Below are positions 16,842 through 26,325 of a stretch of DNA of 40,954 nucleotides, one piece after another (within the stretch, counting starts at the first letter, position 1; every line of letters starts with the position of its first letter). A program made the translations under genes and the position numbers. The notes beneath the pieces were generated by a model, which saw only the letters and a list, made by a program, of their open reading frames with translations, was not told the DNA's origin and did no database searches. Source of the DNA: B1 sp964443415. GTDB taxonomy: Bacteria > Bacteroidota > Bacteroidia > UKL13-3. The DNA is taken from assembly GCA_964443415.1 (NCBI GenBank), contig CAYUDC010000014.1:1-40954 (forward strand), written 5' to 3'.

Positions 16842-17507
16842 TTAATTTGCATTAATGGTTGCCATTGCGGTTTTAATCAAATCTTGTTCAAGAGGCTGAA
16901 TATCTACAATCGCGTATCTACCGATATTGCAAATAATCATCTCGTCTAAGATATCCACTAGGTTTTTGAACTTGGCCTTATCATCTGCTTTAATTACTAC
17001 AATTAAAGCTTCTTTATTTGCCTTGATAGCGGATATTCTTTGTTTCATCTCATCTTCCGGTATTTGGTTGAGACGGTACATCTCTCTCAAAATTGGAATA
17101 GAGTCGTAGTTGTTTGCATTAGCCTTATCCAAAAGCTCTTTATTTTTTTGGAGTATGGTTGCTCTAATGCCACCCGGACTAAAATCAGTAATCACAGGAG
17201 TTTCTGGTTCGCCAGTTTTTTCGTTGATAAAATAGTATACAATCTTATCGTTTTCGGCGAGCAGAAGGGTGATTGCTTGTGAGGCTTTAACCTTCATTTT
17301 ATCTTCCGGAATGTCTGTTTTAACAGGCATGTTAATTTCCATGGTTTTTGGCTTATTCATGGAAGTGGTTAACATAAAGAAGGTAATCAACAAGAAACCT
17401 AAGTCTACCATGGGTGTAAAATCTACACGGGTAGAGAGTTTCTTACCTTTAGGTTTTTTTCCTCCTTTTTTATGACCACCGCCACCGCCGCCTTCTATTT
17501 CTGCCAT
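16842..17507 (-). CDS. exbD: ExbD/TolR-type biopolymer transport protein (second copy)
   Basis: A 221-residue ExbD family protein with one membrane helix containing the proton-carrying Asp35 (TPMVDLGFLLITFFML), then a periplasmic domain of about 165 residues. Unlike most ExbD proteins it has an unusual cytosolic head rich in Gly and Lys (six Gly then HKKGGKKPKGKK, residues 6-23) that could contact RNA, lipid head groups or a partner. The periplasmic part also holds an insert (about 85-150) that includes a Lys- and Asp-rich segment. It lies between the first exbD and tonB. ExbD proteins gate proton flow with ExbB; having two ExbD genes per ExbB is a recurrent trait of this phylum. Confidence 0.94.
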   Translation of the reverse strand: MAEIEGGGGGGHKKGGKKPKGKKLSTRVDFTPMVDLGFLLITFFMLTTSMNKPKTMEINMPVKTDIPEDKMKVKASQAITLLLAENDKIVYYFINEKTGEPETPVITDFSPGGIRATILQKNKELLDKANANNYDSIPILREMYRLNQIPEDEMKQRISAIKANKEALIVVIKADDKAKFKNLVDILDEMIICNIGRYAIVDIQPLEQDLIKTAMATINAN

Positions 17508-17519
17508 ATTATTCTAAAA

Positions 17520-18122
17520 TTATTCAGCCGATTCGGTTGATAGGTTGGTAATAAAATTAAATCTGTTAACCTTCTTATCTTGTAAGGTGGCAATTACTTG
17601 CTTCACTACAGGGAAGTTGGCATTCTGGTCGCCTTTAATAGCTACACGCACCTGATTGTTGGTTAAGCGTGATTGCCAAATCCAGTCGGCCAGTTCATTG
17701 TTTATAGAATCGCATGGTATTCCCTTTTGATTGAGTTTACCTCTGTCTTCTACCTTGGTATTTATAACGGAACGCAGTTCGCTGAAGGGTACCCCAAAAC
17801 TCGACATTAACGAAAAGCTTTGTATTTCTTGAGGTGTAAACTTCACACCTTTGATACTACTCATTTTTTCGAGGAGTTCTGCTTTATATTGTTGTCCTTC
17901 CATCGAGAAAAACACACGGCCATCGTCTGCAATAGTGATGGTCATGATGTCTGTTTCTGGAAGTGGCACTTCTGCCACTGAAGAAGGAGCATTAACGGTT
18001 ACCGGTTCATCAGGCTTGAACTGTGTTGCCAACATAAAGAACGTAAGCAGAAGGAAAGCCACGTCTGTCATGGCTGTCATATCTACCGACGTACTCTTGC
18101 GTGGGACTTTTACTTTAGGCAT
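17520..18122 (-). CDS. exbD: ExbD/TolR-type biopolymer transport protein (first copy)
   Basis: A 200-residue ExbD family protein: short basic cytosolic head (MPKVKVPRKSTSVDMT), one helix with the proton-carrying Asp20 (MTDVAFLLLTFFMLATQF), and a periplasmic domain of about 165 residues ending with the usual fold (VRVAIKGDQNANFPVVKQVIATLQD). An insert of about 60 residues in the middle (near 85-145, with SSFGVPFSELRSVINTK) makes it longer than E. coli ExbD (141). It sits 56 bp after exbB and 12 bp before the second exbD. Two different ExbD proteins may form a heterodimer inside one ExbB pentamer; this is inference. Confidence 0.94.
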   Translation of the reverse strand: MPKVKVPRKSTSVDMTAMTDVAFLLLTFFMLATQFKPDEPVTVNAPSSVAEVPLPETDIMTITIADDGRVFFSMEGQQYKAELLEKMSSIKGVKFTPQEIQSFSLMSSFGVPFSELRSVINTKVEDRGKLNQKGIPCDSINNELADWIWQSRLTNNQVRVAIKGDQNANFPVVKQVIATLQDKKVNRFNFITNLSTESAE

Positions 18123-18178
18123 ATTGCTTTGTATTTAAAACCTGATTATTAAACGTATCGGATCAAACCGAAACAAAA

Positions 18179-19006
18179 TTATTTGTTATGCTTTTCTGCA
18201 AAAGTTTGGATAATGCTATAACCAGCCTCGTCGATTGTAAAGGTAATCTTATCAATCTTAGTGGTAAATACATTATACATGATAATGGCTACAGCTGAGT
18301 TACCGATACCTAAAGCGGTATTGATAAGCGCCTCTGAGATACCATTTGCTAAACCTACTGAATCTGGAGCACCACCAGTACCTAAAGCCGAGAAGGCCTT
18401 GATCATACCGATAACCGTTCCTAAAAGGGCGATCAACGTAGATACTGAAGCCATGGTTGCGATAATTACCAAGTTTTTCTCAAGCATTGGTAATTCTAAG
18501 GTAGTAGCTTCTTCTAATTCTTTTTGAATGGCTAGAATCTTTTGGTCTTTGTCCATTCCTTCAGCAGACTCCATAGCCTTGTACTTAATTAATGCACTTC
18601 TAACGATGTTAGCTACCGAACCTTGTTGCTTGTCGCACTCAGCAATAGCAGCATCTGTATTGTTGGTGTTTAAGTGACCCATCACACGACGCACAAATTG
18701 CTCTGCGCTGCCTTTTCCTTGAGCTTTAGTAATGGTTAAGAAACGCTCGATAGAGAAAGTGATACTCATTAATACCAATGATAATAGAATAGGTACGATA
18801 AATCCACCTTTGTAAATTAAGCCAAGTACATGCGGAACACCTTCGGCCACTGGATGGTTGTTAGAATCGTTTCCTTCGAAATTGGCTGGGTTACCCAATA
18901 CAAATTTGTAAATTAAAATACCTGTAATTACCAGGATTGGAATTGCGAATGCGGCAAAGTTTTTCTTAAGTCCGCTTTCTTGTTTAGGTGAAGCTACCTT
19001 GTTCAT
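18179..19006 (-). CDS. exbB: ExbB/TolQ/MotA-type proton channel subunit
   Basis: A 275-residue inner-membrane protein with four predicted helices (about 17-36, 68-88, 172-195 and 215-245), one more at the N-terminus than E. coli ExbB. The MotA/TolQ/ExbB core is clear in the second half: LEKNLVIIATMASVSTLIALLGTVIGMIKAF and GISEALINTALGIGNSAVAIIMYN. It forms the proton channel that, with ExbD, powers TonB. First gene of the Ton operon; a weak Bacteroidota promoter lies upstream in a 124-bp spacer after nuoN. Confidence 0.95.
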   Translation of the reverse strand: MNKVASPKQESGLKKNFAAFAIPILVITGILIYKFVLGNPANFEGNDSNNHPVAEGVPHVLGLIYKGGFIVPILLSLVLMSITFSIERFLTITKAQGKGSAEQFVRRVMGHLNTNNTDAAIAECDKQQGSVANIVRSALIKYKAMESAEGMDKDQKILAIQKELEEATTLELPMLEKNLVIIATMASVSTLIALLGTVIGMIKAFSALGTGGAPDSVGLANGISEALINTALGIGNSAVAIIMYNVFTTKIDKITFTIDEAGYSIIQTFAEKHNK

Positions 19007-19037
19007 GAGATTAACTATTTAAATGTTTAGATTGTTA

Positions 19038-19067
19038 CAAAAAAAGTCATATTTTATGAATATACAA
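19038..19067 (-). promoter_or_regulatory. Possible promoter for the exbB operon
   Basis: On the minus strand: TTG at 19067-19065, a 19-bp spacer and TTTTTTTG at 19045-19038, which differs from TAnnTTTG by one base. It lies about 32 bp before the exbB ATG. The 124-bp spacer (19007-19130) otherwise shows no hairpin I would call a terminator for the nuo operon. Confidence 0.35.
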
Positions 19068-19130
19068 GTTGCATGGCTCATTAATTTAATGTTACCATCA
19101 CAAAATTTCATATAAACAACGGGGTATTGC

Positions 19131-20507
19131 CTAAAATATGTTTAGAATAGCGCTTGGACGAAGACCCAAGTATAAACTTAAGGCCAAAGTAAGTGCTAAA
19201 ACCAAAGCATAAGTAAATGAAATCTCTACTTTTTGGTCGTTTCCAGGCTTTCCATACATGGCCACTATCACTTTAAAATAGTAGTAAACACCTACTATTG
19301 AACCAATTATAGCAATTAGGGTAGTGTAAAAGAAGCCAGCGTGTAAAGATTCGGTAAAGATGTAGTATTTACCTAAGAAACCTACAAAAGGCGGGATGCC
19401 TGCTAAGCCTAGCATGGCCATTGAAAGTGCTGCAGCCAGCAATGGATTTTTCTTCCCTAGGCCGTTAAAGGCGTCTATATTTTCGCTTTTGGCGCTTTCA
19501 AAAACCGGAATGGCCACTGCAAAAGCCGCTAAAGTGCTTAACACATATCCTAAGCCGTAAAACAATAAAGCGCCAGTAGGTTGTTGCTGCGAGGCCATCA
19601 TCAATAACATTAAATAACCTGCATGCGAAATACCCGAATAAGCCAAAAGTCTTTTAAAGTTATCCTGAGCCAAAGCCATTAGGTTACCTACAGCTAGGGT
19701 GGCAATGGCCACAACGTTTAATATAAGTCCTGTTTTTACTGAGGTATAATAAAATACCACTGATAATAATTTATACAACGCTGCAAAACCAACCACTTTT
19801 ACCAAGGTGCTCATGTAGGCGGTAATAAGGGCTGGTGCTCCTTCATATACATCTGGCGCCCAAAAATGAAAAGGGGCTGCCGAAACTTTAAACAACATGG
19901 CAAAAATTACCAATACCATTCCTGTATAAAACAAAGGCGAAATATTACCTTGATGGTTGGCGGTATACTCTGCAATGCTGTAAATGTTAAAACTTCCGGT
20001 GGTCCCAAAAATCAATGCCATCCCAAAAAGCAAAAATGCTGAGGCAAAAGAACCCATCAGAAAATATTTAAACCCAGATTCATTCGAACGAATATCAAAC
20101 CTTCTGCTGCCTGCCATCACGTATAAAGCAATGGATAGGGTTTCTACTCCCAAGAACAACATGGTAAGGTTAGAAAAGGATAGCATCATTAAACCACCCA
20201 CTAAAATAAAGACTAAGATTGCTGTAAAGTCGCTGATATAACCTTGCTCTTTTTGGTAATAATCTCCAGACATGATTAACACCAGCATGGCTGTAAAAAT
20301 GGCTAAGCCACCAAAGGCCACCGAGAAATTATCTACCCTTAACATGTCGTTAAAAAACGACTTATTTAAATTCCAGTCGAGTAGGTTCAAACCAAAAATA
20401 ACAGCTAAACCTAGCACCACTATAGGTACAATGAGCTTACGCAAATTCAGAATTTCTGCCACCATGCAGAAAAATCCCAAAACCGAGGTATATATTAATG
20501 TATTCAC
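19131..20507 (-). CDS. nuoN: NADH-quinone oxidoreductase subunit N
   Basis: A 458-residue polytopic inner-membrane protein of the complex I antiporter-like family, with about 13-14 helices. Key motifs: MLFLGVETLSIALYVMAG, containing the conserved membrane Glu, and the Lys-bearing stretch FKVSAAPFHFWAPDVYEGAPALITAYMS (a hallmark of NuoN), then LLAYSGISHAGYLMLLM. It is one of three proton-pumping units. The start is GTG at 20507, with no better upstream ATG after the nuoM stop at 20527. Last gene of the complex I operon. Confidence 0.96.
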   Translation of the reverse strand: MNTLIYTSVLGFFCMVAEILNLRKLIVPIVVLGLAVIFGLNLLDWNLNKSFFNDMLRVDNFSVAFGGLAIFTAMLVLIMSGDYYQKEQGYISDFTAILVFILVGGLMMLSFSNLTMLFLGVETLSIALYVMAGSRRFDIRSNESGFKYFLMGSFASAFLLFGMALIFGTTGSFNIYSIAEYTANHQGNISPLFYTGMVLVIFAMLFKVSAAPFHFWAPDVYEGAPALITAYMSTLVKVVGFAALYKLLSVVFYYTSVKTGLILNVVAIATLAVGNLMALAQDNFKRLLAYSGISHAGYLMLLMMASQQQPTGALLFYGLGYVLSTLAAFAVAIPVFESAKSENIDAFNGLGKKNPLLAAALSMAMLGLAGIPPFVGFLGKYYIFTESLHAGFFYTTLIAIIGSIVGVYYYFKVIVAMYGKPGNDQKVEISFTYALVLALTLALSLYLGLRPSAILNIF

Positions 20508-20526
20508 TTGAATTTACTTTGGTTAC

Positions 20527-21960
20527 TTATGGAGTTAATGTTTTTAATACAGGTTCTGTGAGTTCGAAAATTGGTTCAGGATATATACCCAGTGCAAAAA
20601 TGAGCACGCCAATGATTCCTAAAACCAATTGCTCATTCCATTTTAGGTCTTCGAACTGCATATTTTCTATCATGGCTTCGCCTAACATGGTTTTTTGATA
20701 CATTCTAAGCATATACACGGCACCAAGAATGATGGTTAATCCAGCAAAAACGCTTAACCAAGTATTATAGCTATAAACGCTGAACAAGAGCATAAACTCT
20801 CCTACAAACCCATTGGTTAAAGGCAAGGCAACCGAGCCAAGCACTACCACCAAGAACCAACCGGCAAATCTTGGCGCTACTTTTCTAATGCCCCCTATCC
20901 CTTCTACCTGGTTGCTACCAGTTCTGTTCATGATGATATCAGCGCAAAAGAATAAACCCACTACATTGATACCATGTGCAAACATTTGAGCCAAACTTCC
21001 TTGAAACCCTACCCTGCTCATGGTAAATACACCAGCCGAAATTAAGCCCACGTGTGCTATAGACGAATAAGCCAATAATTTTTTAAGGTCTCTTTGCATG
21101 ATGGCAATCACCGAGGCGTAAACAATGCCTATCACAGATATAGTAATAACAATATGTTGCCATTCTTTAAAACCATCTGGTACAATCGGAATAAGCCATC
21201 TGATTAAACTATAGGTACCCATTTTAAGCATGATACCAGACAATAACATGGTTCCTTGCGTTGGGGCAGATTTATAAGTATCCGGTTGCCAAGTATGAAA
21301 AGGTACAATAGGGATTTTAATAGCAAAGGCGGCAAATAGCATCCAAAAAATCCATCTTTGATCACAAGCACAGATAGGGTTGTTTCTAAGTACCTCCCAA
21401 TCTAAAGAGTTTAGTGGCGAGTAGGTATAAAGGTAAATAAAACCAAAAAGCATGAGCAAACTACCTGCTAAAGTATAGATAAAGAACTTCAGCGTAACGG
21501 CAGCTCTATCTGTACCACCCCAGTTAAAGGCTATAAAGTAAATTGGAATGAGGGCAAGTTCCCAAAAGATATAATATCCAAATGCATCAAAGGAAATGAA
21601 TACACCATTGAGTGCCATTTGCATGAGTAGCATCAAGCTATAAAACACATTGGCTCTTTCGGTAAATCTATTAAAGCCTGCTAATACAATCAGTGGCAAC
21701 AAAAGATTGGTGAGTATCACCATGAGCATACTTACACCATCCATCGAGAAATGAAACACCAAATTTGGCTTCACAGCCATTTGATATATCCAATCAAAAG
21801 ATTTGGCACCTTCTGCTAAAAAAACATTATAGGCATATCCGGTAAATACCAATTGTACAAGGGTACCCACTAAAGCGGCAGCCCGGCTAGTCATCCCTTT
21901 GGTAAACCAAATAATAAGGGAGAAAACTAAAGGAATTAAAAGAAGTATTAGGCTTAACAT
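20527..21960 (-). CDS. nuoM: NADH-quinone oxidoreductase subunit M
   Basis: A 477-residue polytopic membrane protein, antiporter-like proton-pumping subunit. Motifs: the conserved Glu in YYIFWELALIPIYFIAF, the pumping Lys in AIKIPIVPFHTWQPDTYKSAPTQG, and LLAYSSIAHVGLISAG. A longer reading frame extends 40 codons upstream but only over the nuoL 3' end and is not membrane-like; the ATG at 21960 shares its A with the nuoL stop (TAATG), which indicates coupled translation, and gives the usual MLSLILLLIPLV start. Length is close to E. coli NuoM (509). Confidence 0.96.
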   Translation of the reverse strand: MLSLILLLIPLVFSLIIWFTKGMTSRAAALVGTLVQLVFTGYAYNVFLAEGAKSFDWIYQMAVKPNLVFHFSMDGVSMLMVILTNLLLPLIVLAGFNRFTERANVFYSLMLLMQMALNGVFISFDAFGYYIFWELALIPIYFIAFNWGGTDRAAVTLKFFIYTLAGSLLMLFGFIYLYTYSPLNSLDWEVLRNNPICACDQRWIFWMLFAAFAIKIPIVPFHTWQPDTYKSAPTQGTMLLSGIMLKMGTYSLIRWLIPIVPDGFKEWQHIVITISVIGIVYASVIAIMQRDLKKLLAYSSIAHVGLISAGVFTMSRVGFQGSLAQMFAHGINVVGLFFCADIIMNRTGSNQVEGIGGIRKVAPRFAGWFLVVVLGSVALPLTNGFVGEFMLLFSVYSYNTWLSVFAGLTIILGAVYMLRMYQKTMLGEAMIENMQFEDLKWNEQLVLGIIGVLIFALGIYPEPIFELTEPVLKTLTP

Positions 21961-23879
21961 TATTGTACCAATTGAATTAAAAGTAAAACCATCATGGCAA
22001 TCACCATTATAAAAATATAGAAACCTGTGTTTCCGGTTTGAACCAAACGCATGGTTCTTCCTGTAAAGCCAACCATCCAAGCACTTGCATTTACGATTAA
22101 ATCCACAATTAGCTTATCAACCACCACATGCAAGATATCACTTAACACCATCATTGGTTTTACAAACACCTTATCATATAATTCGTCTATATAGAATTTG
22201 TTGGCCACCCATTTAGCAAAGCCTTTGGTTTGATCGTCTGCCTCTGGCACTTGTTTCTTGCTGATATAAAATACATAAGCAATCACAATACTTGTAATGG
22301 CCAGGGCTGTTGCCAACAACATCAGCATAATTTCTGTGCTATGATCAACATGATGAACCTCGCCCAAAATACCTTTAGAAGTTTCAACTACAGGGGCAAG
22401 AAAGCCATTAAACCAATGAGGCATGTGCATCACGGCAGGCATCCCTAAGAATCCGGCTCCTATAGAGCATATGGCCAAGATAGCCAACGGCAATGTCATG
22501 GTCCATGGCGATTCGTGCAGGTGGTGCTTCTCTTCTTCTGTTCCTCTAAAGTCTGTAAAGAAAGTTAAATAGAACAATCTAAACATATAAAATGCAGTAA
22601 TCATAGAGCTCACACTCAATAATACCCAAACAATTTTGTGGTGGAAGGCAGCTGCTAAGATTTCGTCTTTTGAAAAGAAACCTGCAAAAGGGAAAATTCC
22701 TGAAATGGCCAAAGTGGCTATTAAGAAGGTGATGGCAGTAAGCTTGATGTATTTCCAAAGCCCTCCCATTCTTCTCATATCTTGCTCACCACCCATGGCA
22801 TGAATGACACTTCCAGCGCCTAAGAATAATAGTGCTTTAAAGAACGCATGCGTTACCACATGAAACATCCCAGAAGTATAAGCACCTAAACCAAGTGCGG
22901 CAAACATTAATCCCAATTGCGAAACAGTAGAATAGGCCAATACCTTTTTAATATCATTTTGCTTGATACCGATAATGGCAGCAAATAATGAAGTGGCCAC
23001 ACCAACCCACATCACCACCTCTAAAGTATGCGGAGCAAGGCTAAACAAAATATTAGACCTTACAATCATATAAATACCTGCTGTTACCATCGTTGCCGCA
23101 TGGATAAGGGCAGATACAGGTGTTGGGCCAGCCATGGCATCTGGTAACCAGGTGTACAAGGGTAATTGAGCACTTTTTCCCATGGCACCTACAAATAGTA
23201 ATAAGGTGATGGTAGTAATTAATGCACTTCCTTTTTCTAAGCCCAAAGCATTATCTAACACAGTGGCATAATCTAAACCACCTAAATAGAATAGCATAAA
23301 AAACATTCCAAGTAAAAAGCCTAAATCACCAATACGGTTCATAATAAAGGCCTTTTTGGCTGCATCGTTATAGGCAGAGTTGGTATACCAGAAACCTATC
23401 AATAGATAAGAACATAATCCAACACCCTCCCATCCAATAAACATGATGAGGTAGCTATTGCCCATCACGAGCAATAACATGAAGAAGATAAATAAATTTA
23501 GGTAGGAGAAAAACCTCACAAAACCTTCATCATGGTGCATATACCCTATAGAATAAAGGTGAATCAACGACCCAATTCCGGTAATCACCAAAAGCATGAT
23601 TAGGCTGAGCGGATCAATTAAAAAACCAAAATTTAAAGTGATGTCTCCCCAACGCATCCAGGTAAACAAATCGAAGTCTATCTGAGCGCTATTTCCAAGA
23701 GAAGAAAAAATATAGGCTGAAATTACAAAAGAGCCTAGCACCAAAAGGGTGGCAATCCAAGGCCCGATAGATTTTAGTTGATTGCCAAAAAAAGTAAGTA
23801 GAAAGAAACCTATTAATGGTAATAATGGCACCAACATGGTTGGGCCTAATAAACTGACTTGTTGAATAGTTTGCTCCAT
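21960..23879 (-). CDS. nuoL: NADH-quinone oxidoreductase subunit L
   Basis: A 639-residue membrane protein, the distal antiporter-like proton pump of complex I. The conserved Glu is in LIMFIGWEGVGLCSYLLIGFW, the pumping Lys in MGKSAQLPLYTWLPDAMAGPTPVSALIHAATMV and a second in NDIKKVLAYSTVSQLGLM; the C-terminal part, with FAKWVANKFYIDELYDKVFVKP, is the long lateral helix that braces NuoM and NuoN. Length agrees with E. coli NuoL (613). It lies 13 bp after nuoK and is translationally coupled to nuoM. Confidence 0.97.
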   Translation of the reverse strand: MEQTIQQVSLLGPTMLVPLLPLIGFFLLTFFGNQLKSIGPWIATLLVLGSFVISAYIFSSLGNSAQIDFDLFTWMRWGDITLNFGFLIDPLSLIMLLVITGIGSLIHLYSIGYMHHDEGFVRFFSYLNLFIFFMLLLVMGNSYLIMFIGWEGVGLCSYLLIGFWYTNSAYNDAAKKAFIMNRIGDLGFLLGMFFMLFYLGGLDYATVLDNALGLEKGSALITTITLLLFVGAMGKSAQLPLYTWLPDAMAGPTPVSALIHAATMVTAGIYMIVRSNILFSLAPHTLEVVMWVGVATSLFAAIIGIKQNDIKKVLAYSTVSQLGLMFAALGLGAYTSGMFHVVTHAFFKALLFLGAGSVIHAMGGEQDMRRMGGLWKYIKLTAITFLIATLAISGIFPFAGFFSKDEILAAAFHHKIVWVLLSVSSMITAFYMFRLFYLTFFTDFRGTEEEKHHLHESPWTMTLPLAILAICSIGAGFLGMPAVMHMPHWFNGFLAPVVETSKGILGEVHHVDHSTEIMLMLLATALAITSIVIAYVFYISKKQVPEADDQTKGFAKWVANKFYIDELYDKVFVKPMMVLSDILHVVVDKLIVDLIVNASAWMVGFTGRTMRLVQTGNTGFYIFIMVIAMMVLLLIQLVQ

Positions 23880-23892
23880 AAAAATCTTTCTC

Positions 23893-24216
23893 CTAACCTT
23901 TTAATTTACTCAACACATTAATATCTGTACTTCCAAGATTTCTGTATATGCTTACCAAAAGGGCCAATCCAACCGCTACTTCTGCAGCAGCCACCACCAT
24001 GATAAAAAATACAAAAACCTGCCCGTCTGTATTGCCAGCATAAGCCGAGAAGCTAACAAGCAATAGATTTACTGAGTTAAGCATTAACTCGATGCACATT
24101 AAGATAATGATGGCATTTCTTCTGAGTAAAACACCCATCACCCCTATAGAAAACAAAAGGGTACTTAGCACTAAGTACCAATTTTGTGGTGTAGTATGAT
24201 GTATTGCTTCGTTCAT
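23893..24216 (-). CDS. nuoK: NADH-quinone oxidoreductase subunit K
   Basis: A 107-residue, three-helix membrane subunit of the proton path. The two conserved membrane Glu residues are visible in LMCIELMLNSVNLLLV and VAAAEVAVGLALLV. Its start overlaps the end of nuoJ by 4 bp (ATGA). Length matches the family (about 100). Confidence 0.97.
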   Translation of the reverse strand: MNEAIHHTTPQNWYLVLSTLLFSIGVMGVLLRRNAIIILMCIELMLNSVNLLLVSFSAYAGNTDGQVFVFFIMVVAAAEVAVGLALLVSIYRNLGSTDINVLSKLKG

Positions 24217-24716
24217 ATATTTCTCTCCTTCTTAGCTAAAACAACTGCCCCAATCATGGCTGCGATAAACAACACAGAAGTCATCTCAAAGGGCAATAAA
24301 TAATCTGTAAATAACTTCATACCTACTTTTTGCACAAATCCAGCGTCGCTGGTTTCGGGGGCTTGATAAGCGCCAAGCATGGTAGACCTCATAGCTGCCA
24401 ATAATACCAAAAAAAGCATTCCACCAGTAATTATACCTGTAGCTTTGGTAAGCAAAGATTTATGAGGTTCCGACTCTTTATTAAGGTTTAATAACATCAC
24501 CGTAAAAAGCATCAATACCATAATGGCACCTGCATAAACGATAATATGTACAACAGCCAAAAATTGAGCATTTAACATTACATAGTGGCCAGCTATCGAA
24601 AAGAAACAGGCAATTAGCCACATGACACTATAAATGGGGCTCTTAGAAAAAACCACCATCAAAGCTGTGAAGACAGAAATGGCAGCCAGCAGAAAAAATA
24701 CAATATCACTTGTCAT
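24213..24716 (-). CDS. nuoJ: NADH-quinone oxidoreductase subunit J
   Basis: A 167-residue, five-helix membrane subunit. The third helix region VVHIIVYAGAIMVLMLFTVMLLN carries the pi-bulge motif (YAGAIMVL) conserved in NuoJ, which turns during the catalytic cycle. It follows nuoI by 22 bp and overlaps nuoK by 4 bp. Confidence 0.96.
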   Translation of the reverse strand: MTSDIVFFLLAAISVFTALMVVFSKSPIYSVMWLIACFFSIAGHYVMLNAQFLAVVHIIVYAGAIMVLMLFTVMLLNLNKESEPHKSLLTKATGIITGGMLFLVLLAAMRSTMLGAYQAPETSDAGFVQKVGMKLFTDYLLPFEMTSVLFIAAMIGAVVLAKKERNI

Positions 24717-24738
24717 TTGTCAGGGTTAGCTTTAAAGA

Positions 24739-25272
24739 TTAATCAATTTTGTAGGATTTTTTACGTTTGCTGATATCTATTCGTTCATCTACTTTTTCAA
24801 CCAGCACATCTTTACCAAATACAAACTTACCTCTGGTGTACTCAGAAGGAACAATCCTATCTGTTAAATAGATGGCATCTTTTGGACAAGCCTCTTCGCA
24901 TAATCCGCAGTAGATGCAACGAAGCATGTTAATTTCATACTTAGCAGCATATTTTTCTTCGCGATAGAGATGTTCTTCGCCTTTTTTTCTTTCTGCTGCA
25001 TCCATGGTAATGGCTTCTGCTGGGCAAGAAACTGCGCATAAACCGCAGGCTGTGCAATTTTCTCTTCCTTGCTCATCTCTTTTTAGAACATGCATCCCAC
25101 GATATACTGGAGCAAATTCCCTGGTCACTTCTGGGTATTTAAGCGTGGCTTTCTTCTTAAATAAGTGCTTTATAGTAATAGATAATCCACTAAAAATGGC
25201 AGGCAAATAAAGCTTTTCTACTAAGCTCATTTCCTTTTTCACTACTACTTTCGAACGATTAGTTAATTGCAT
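24739..25272 (-). CDS. nuoI: NADH-quinone oxidoreductase subunit I (2 x 4Fe-4S)
   Basis: A 177-residue peripheral-arm subunit with two ferredoxin-like motifs: C73, C76, C79 then C83-P (CTACGLCAVSCP) and C119, C122, C125 then C129-P (CIYCGLCEEACP). These bind clusters N6a and N6b, which pass electrons from the upper arm to N2 in NuoB. The N-terminal segment (about 15-45) is amphipathic and should lie at the membrane near NuoH. All eight cysteines are present. Confidence 0.97.
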   Translation of the reverse strand: MQLTNRSKVVVKKEMSLVEKLYLPAIFSGLSITIKHLFKKKATLKYPEVTREFAPVYRGMHVLKRDEQGRENCTACGLCAVSCPAEAITMDAAERKKGEEHLYREEKYAAKYEINMLRCIYCGLCEEACPKDAIYLTDRIVPSEYTRGKFVFGKDVLVEKVDERIDISKRKKSYKID

Positions 25273-25293
25273 ATAATTGGCTATTCGAGGATT

Positions 25294-26325
25294 TTAGTTT
25301 CCGAAAAAAGTAATAACAGCACCTGTTATCAATACATTAATAATGGCTAGCGGCATCAACACTTGCCAACCTAAACGCATCAATTGATCGTACCTAAATC
25401 TTGGGATGGTCCATCTAACCCACATAAAGAAAAAGATAAAGAACAATATTTTGGTGAAGAATGCTCCAAAGCTAATTAGACTTACCACATTGGTTGGCAA
25501 TACCGTTTGCAAATATTCTAATCCCGGGAAGTTATAACCACCAAAAAACAATGAGGAAATAACTGCCGAAGAAATAAACATATTGATGTATTCTGCAAAC
25601 AGAAATAAACCCAATTTCATTGAGGAATATTCTGTATGGTAACCACCTATTAACTCCGATTCAGATTCTGGTAAATCAAAAGGTGTTCTGTTACATTCTG
25701 CAAAAGCTGTGATGATGAATATCAAGGCTGCCACTGGTTGATAGAAAACATTCCAGTTTAATCCTTTCTGACCTTCTACAATTGCGTTCAAACTTAAAGA
25801 ACCATCGGTCATTAGCAACACGGCAATCACACTCATACCCATGGCAAGTTCGTAGCTAATCATTTGGCTACTGGCTCTTATGGCACCCAGTAAGGCATAT
25901 TTATTATTTGAAGACCAGCCTCCTAACATAATGCCATAAATACCCAATGATACCACACCAAGCACATATAAGATACCAATGTTGATGTCTGCCACTTGAA
26001 GCTGGTAGGTTACACCACCAAATTCCATAGGGGTTCCCCAAGGAATAACAGCGGAGGTCATTAAGGCTGTCACCATAAATAAGCTAGGGCCAAGTATAAA
26101 TAGAAATTTATCGGATACAGTAGGAATGATTTCTTCTTTCAAAAACATTTTTACCCCATCAGCAATAGGTTGGAGCAAACCAAATGGTCCCGCTCTGTCG
26201 GGTCCAATCCTATCTTGTAAGAAGGCGGCCACTTTTCTTTCGCCATACGTTGCATAGGCTGCTAATCCTAAACTTATTAAGAATATTAATACGATAAGAA
26301 TTACTTTGAATAGTAGTACACTCAT
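25294..26325 (-). CDS. nuoH: NADH-quinone oxidoreductase subunit H
   Basis: A 343-residue, eight-helix membrane subunit that forms much of the quinone-binding chamber. Typical motifs: TYGERKVAAFLQDRIGPDRAGPFGLLQPIADGVK (45 residues from the start) and FAECNRTPFDLPESESELIGGYHTEYSS with its cluster of acidic residues in the loop facing the quinone site. Length fits the family (about 325-345). Overlaps nuoG by 4 bp. Confidence 0.97.
   Translation of the reverse strand: MSVLLFKVILIVLIFLISLGLAAYATYGERKVAAFLQDRIGPDRAGPFGLLQPIADGVKMFLKEEIIPTVSDKFLFILGPSLFMVTALMTSAVIPWGTPMEFGGVTYQLQVADINIGILYVLGVVSLGIYGIMLGGWSSNNKYALLGAIRASSQMISYELAMGMSVIAVLLMTDGSLSLNAIVEGQKGLNWNVFYQPVAALIFIITAFAECNRTPFDLPESESELIGGYHTEYSSMKLGLFLFAEYINMFISSAVISSLFFGGYNFPGLEYLQTVLPTNVVSLISFGAFFTKILFFIFFFMWVRWTIPRFRYDQLMRLGWQVLMPLAIINVLITGAVITFFGN

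Noticed and set aside
17461..17507. Short G/C-rich repeat near the start of the second exbD
   Set aside because: It encodes the Gly/Lys-rich head of ExbD and is listed as a protein feature, not a DNA repeat.
19007..19130. Terminator for the nuo operon in the nuoN-exbB spacer
   Set aside because: I searched both strands of the 124 bp and found no stable hairpin with a T-run; only a weak exbB promoter is supported.
21961..22080. 40-codon upstream extension of nuoM
   Set aside because: It overlaps the nuoL 3' end in another frame, encodes a non-membrane-like stretch, and the ATG coupled to the nuoL stop (TAATG) gives the usual NuoM N-terminus.
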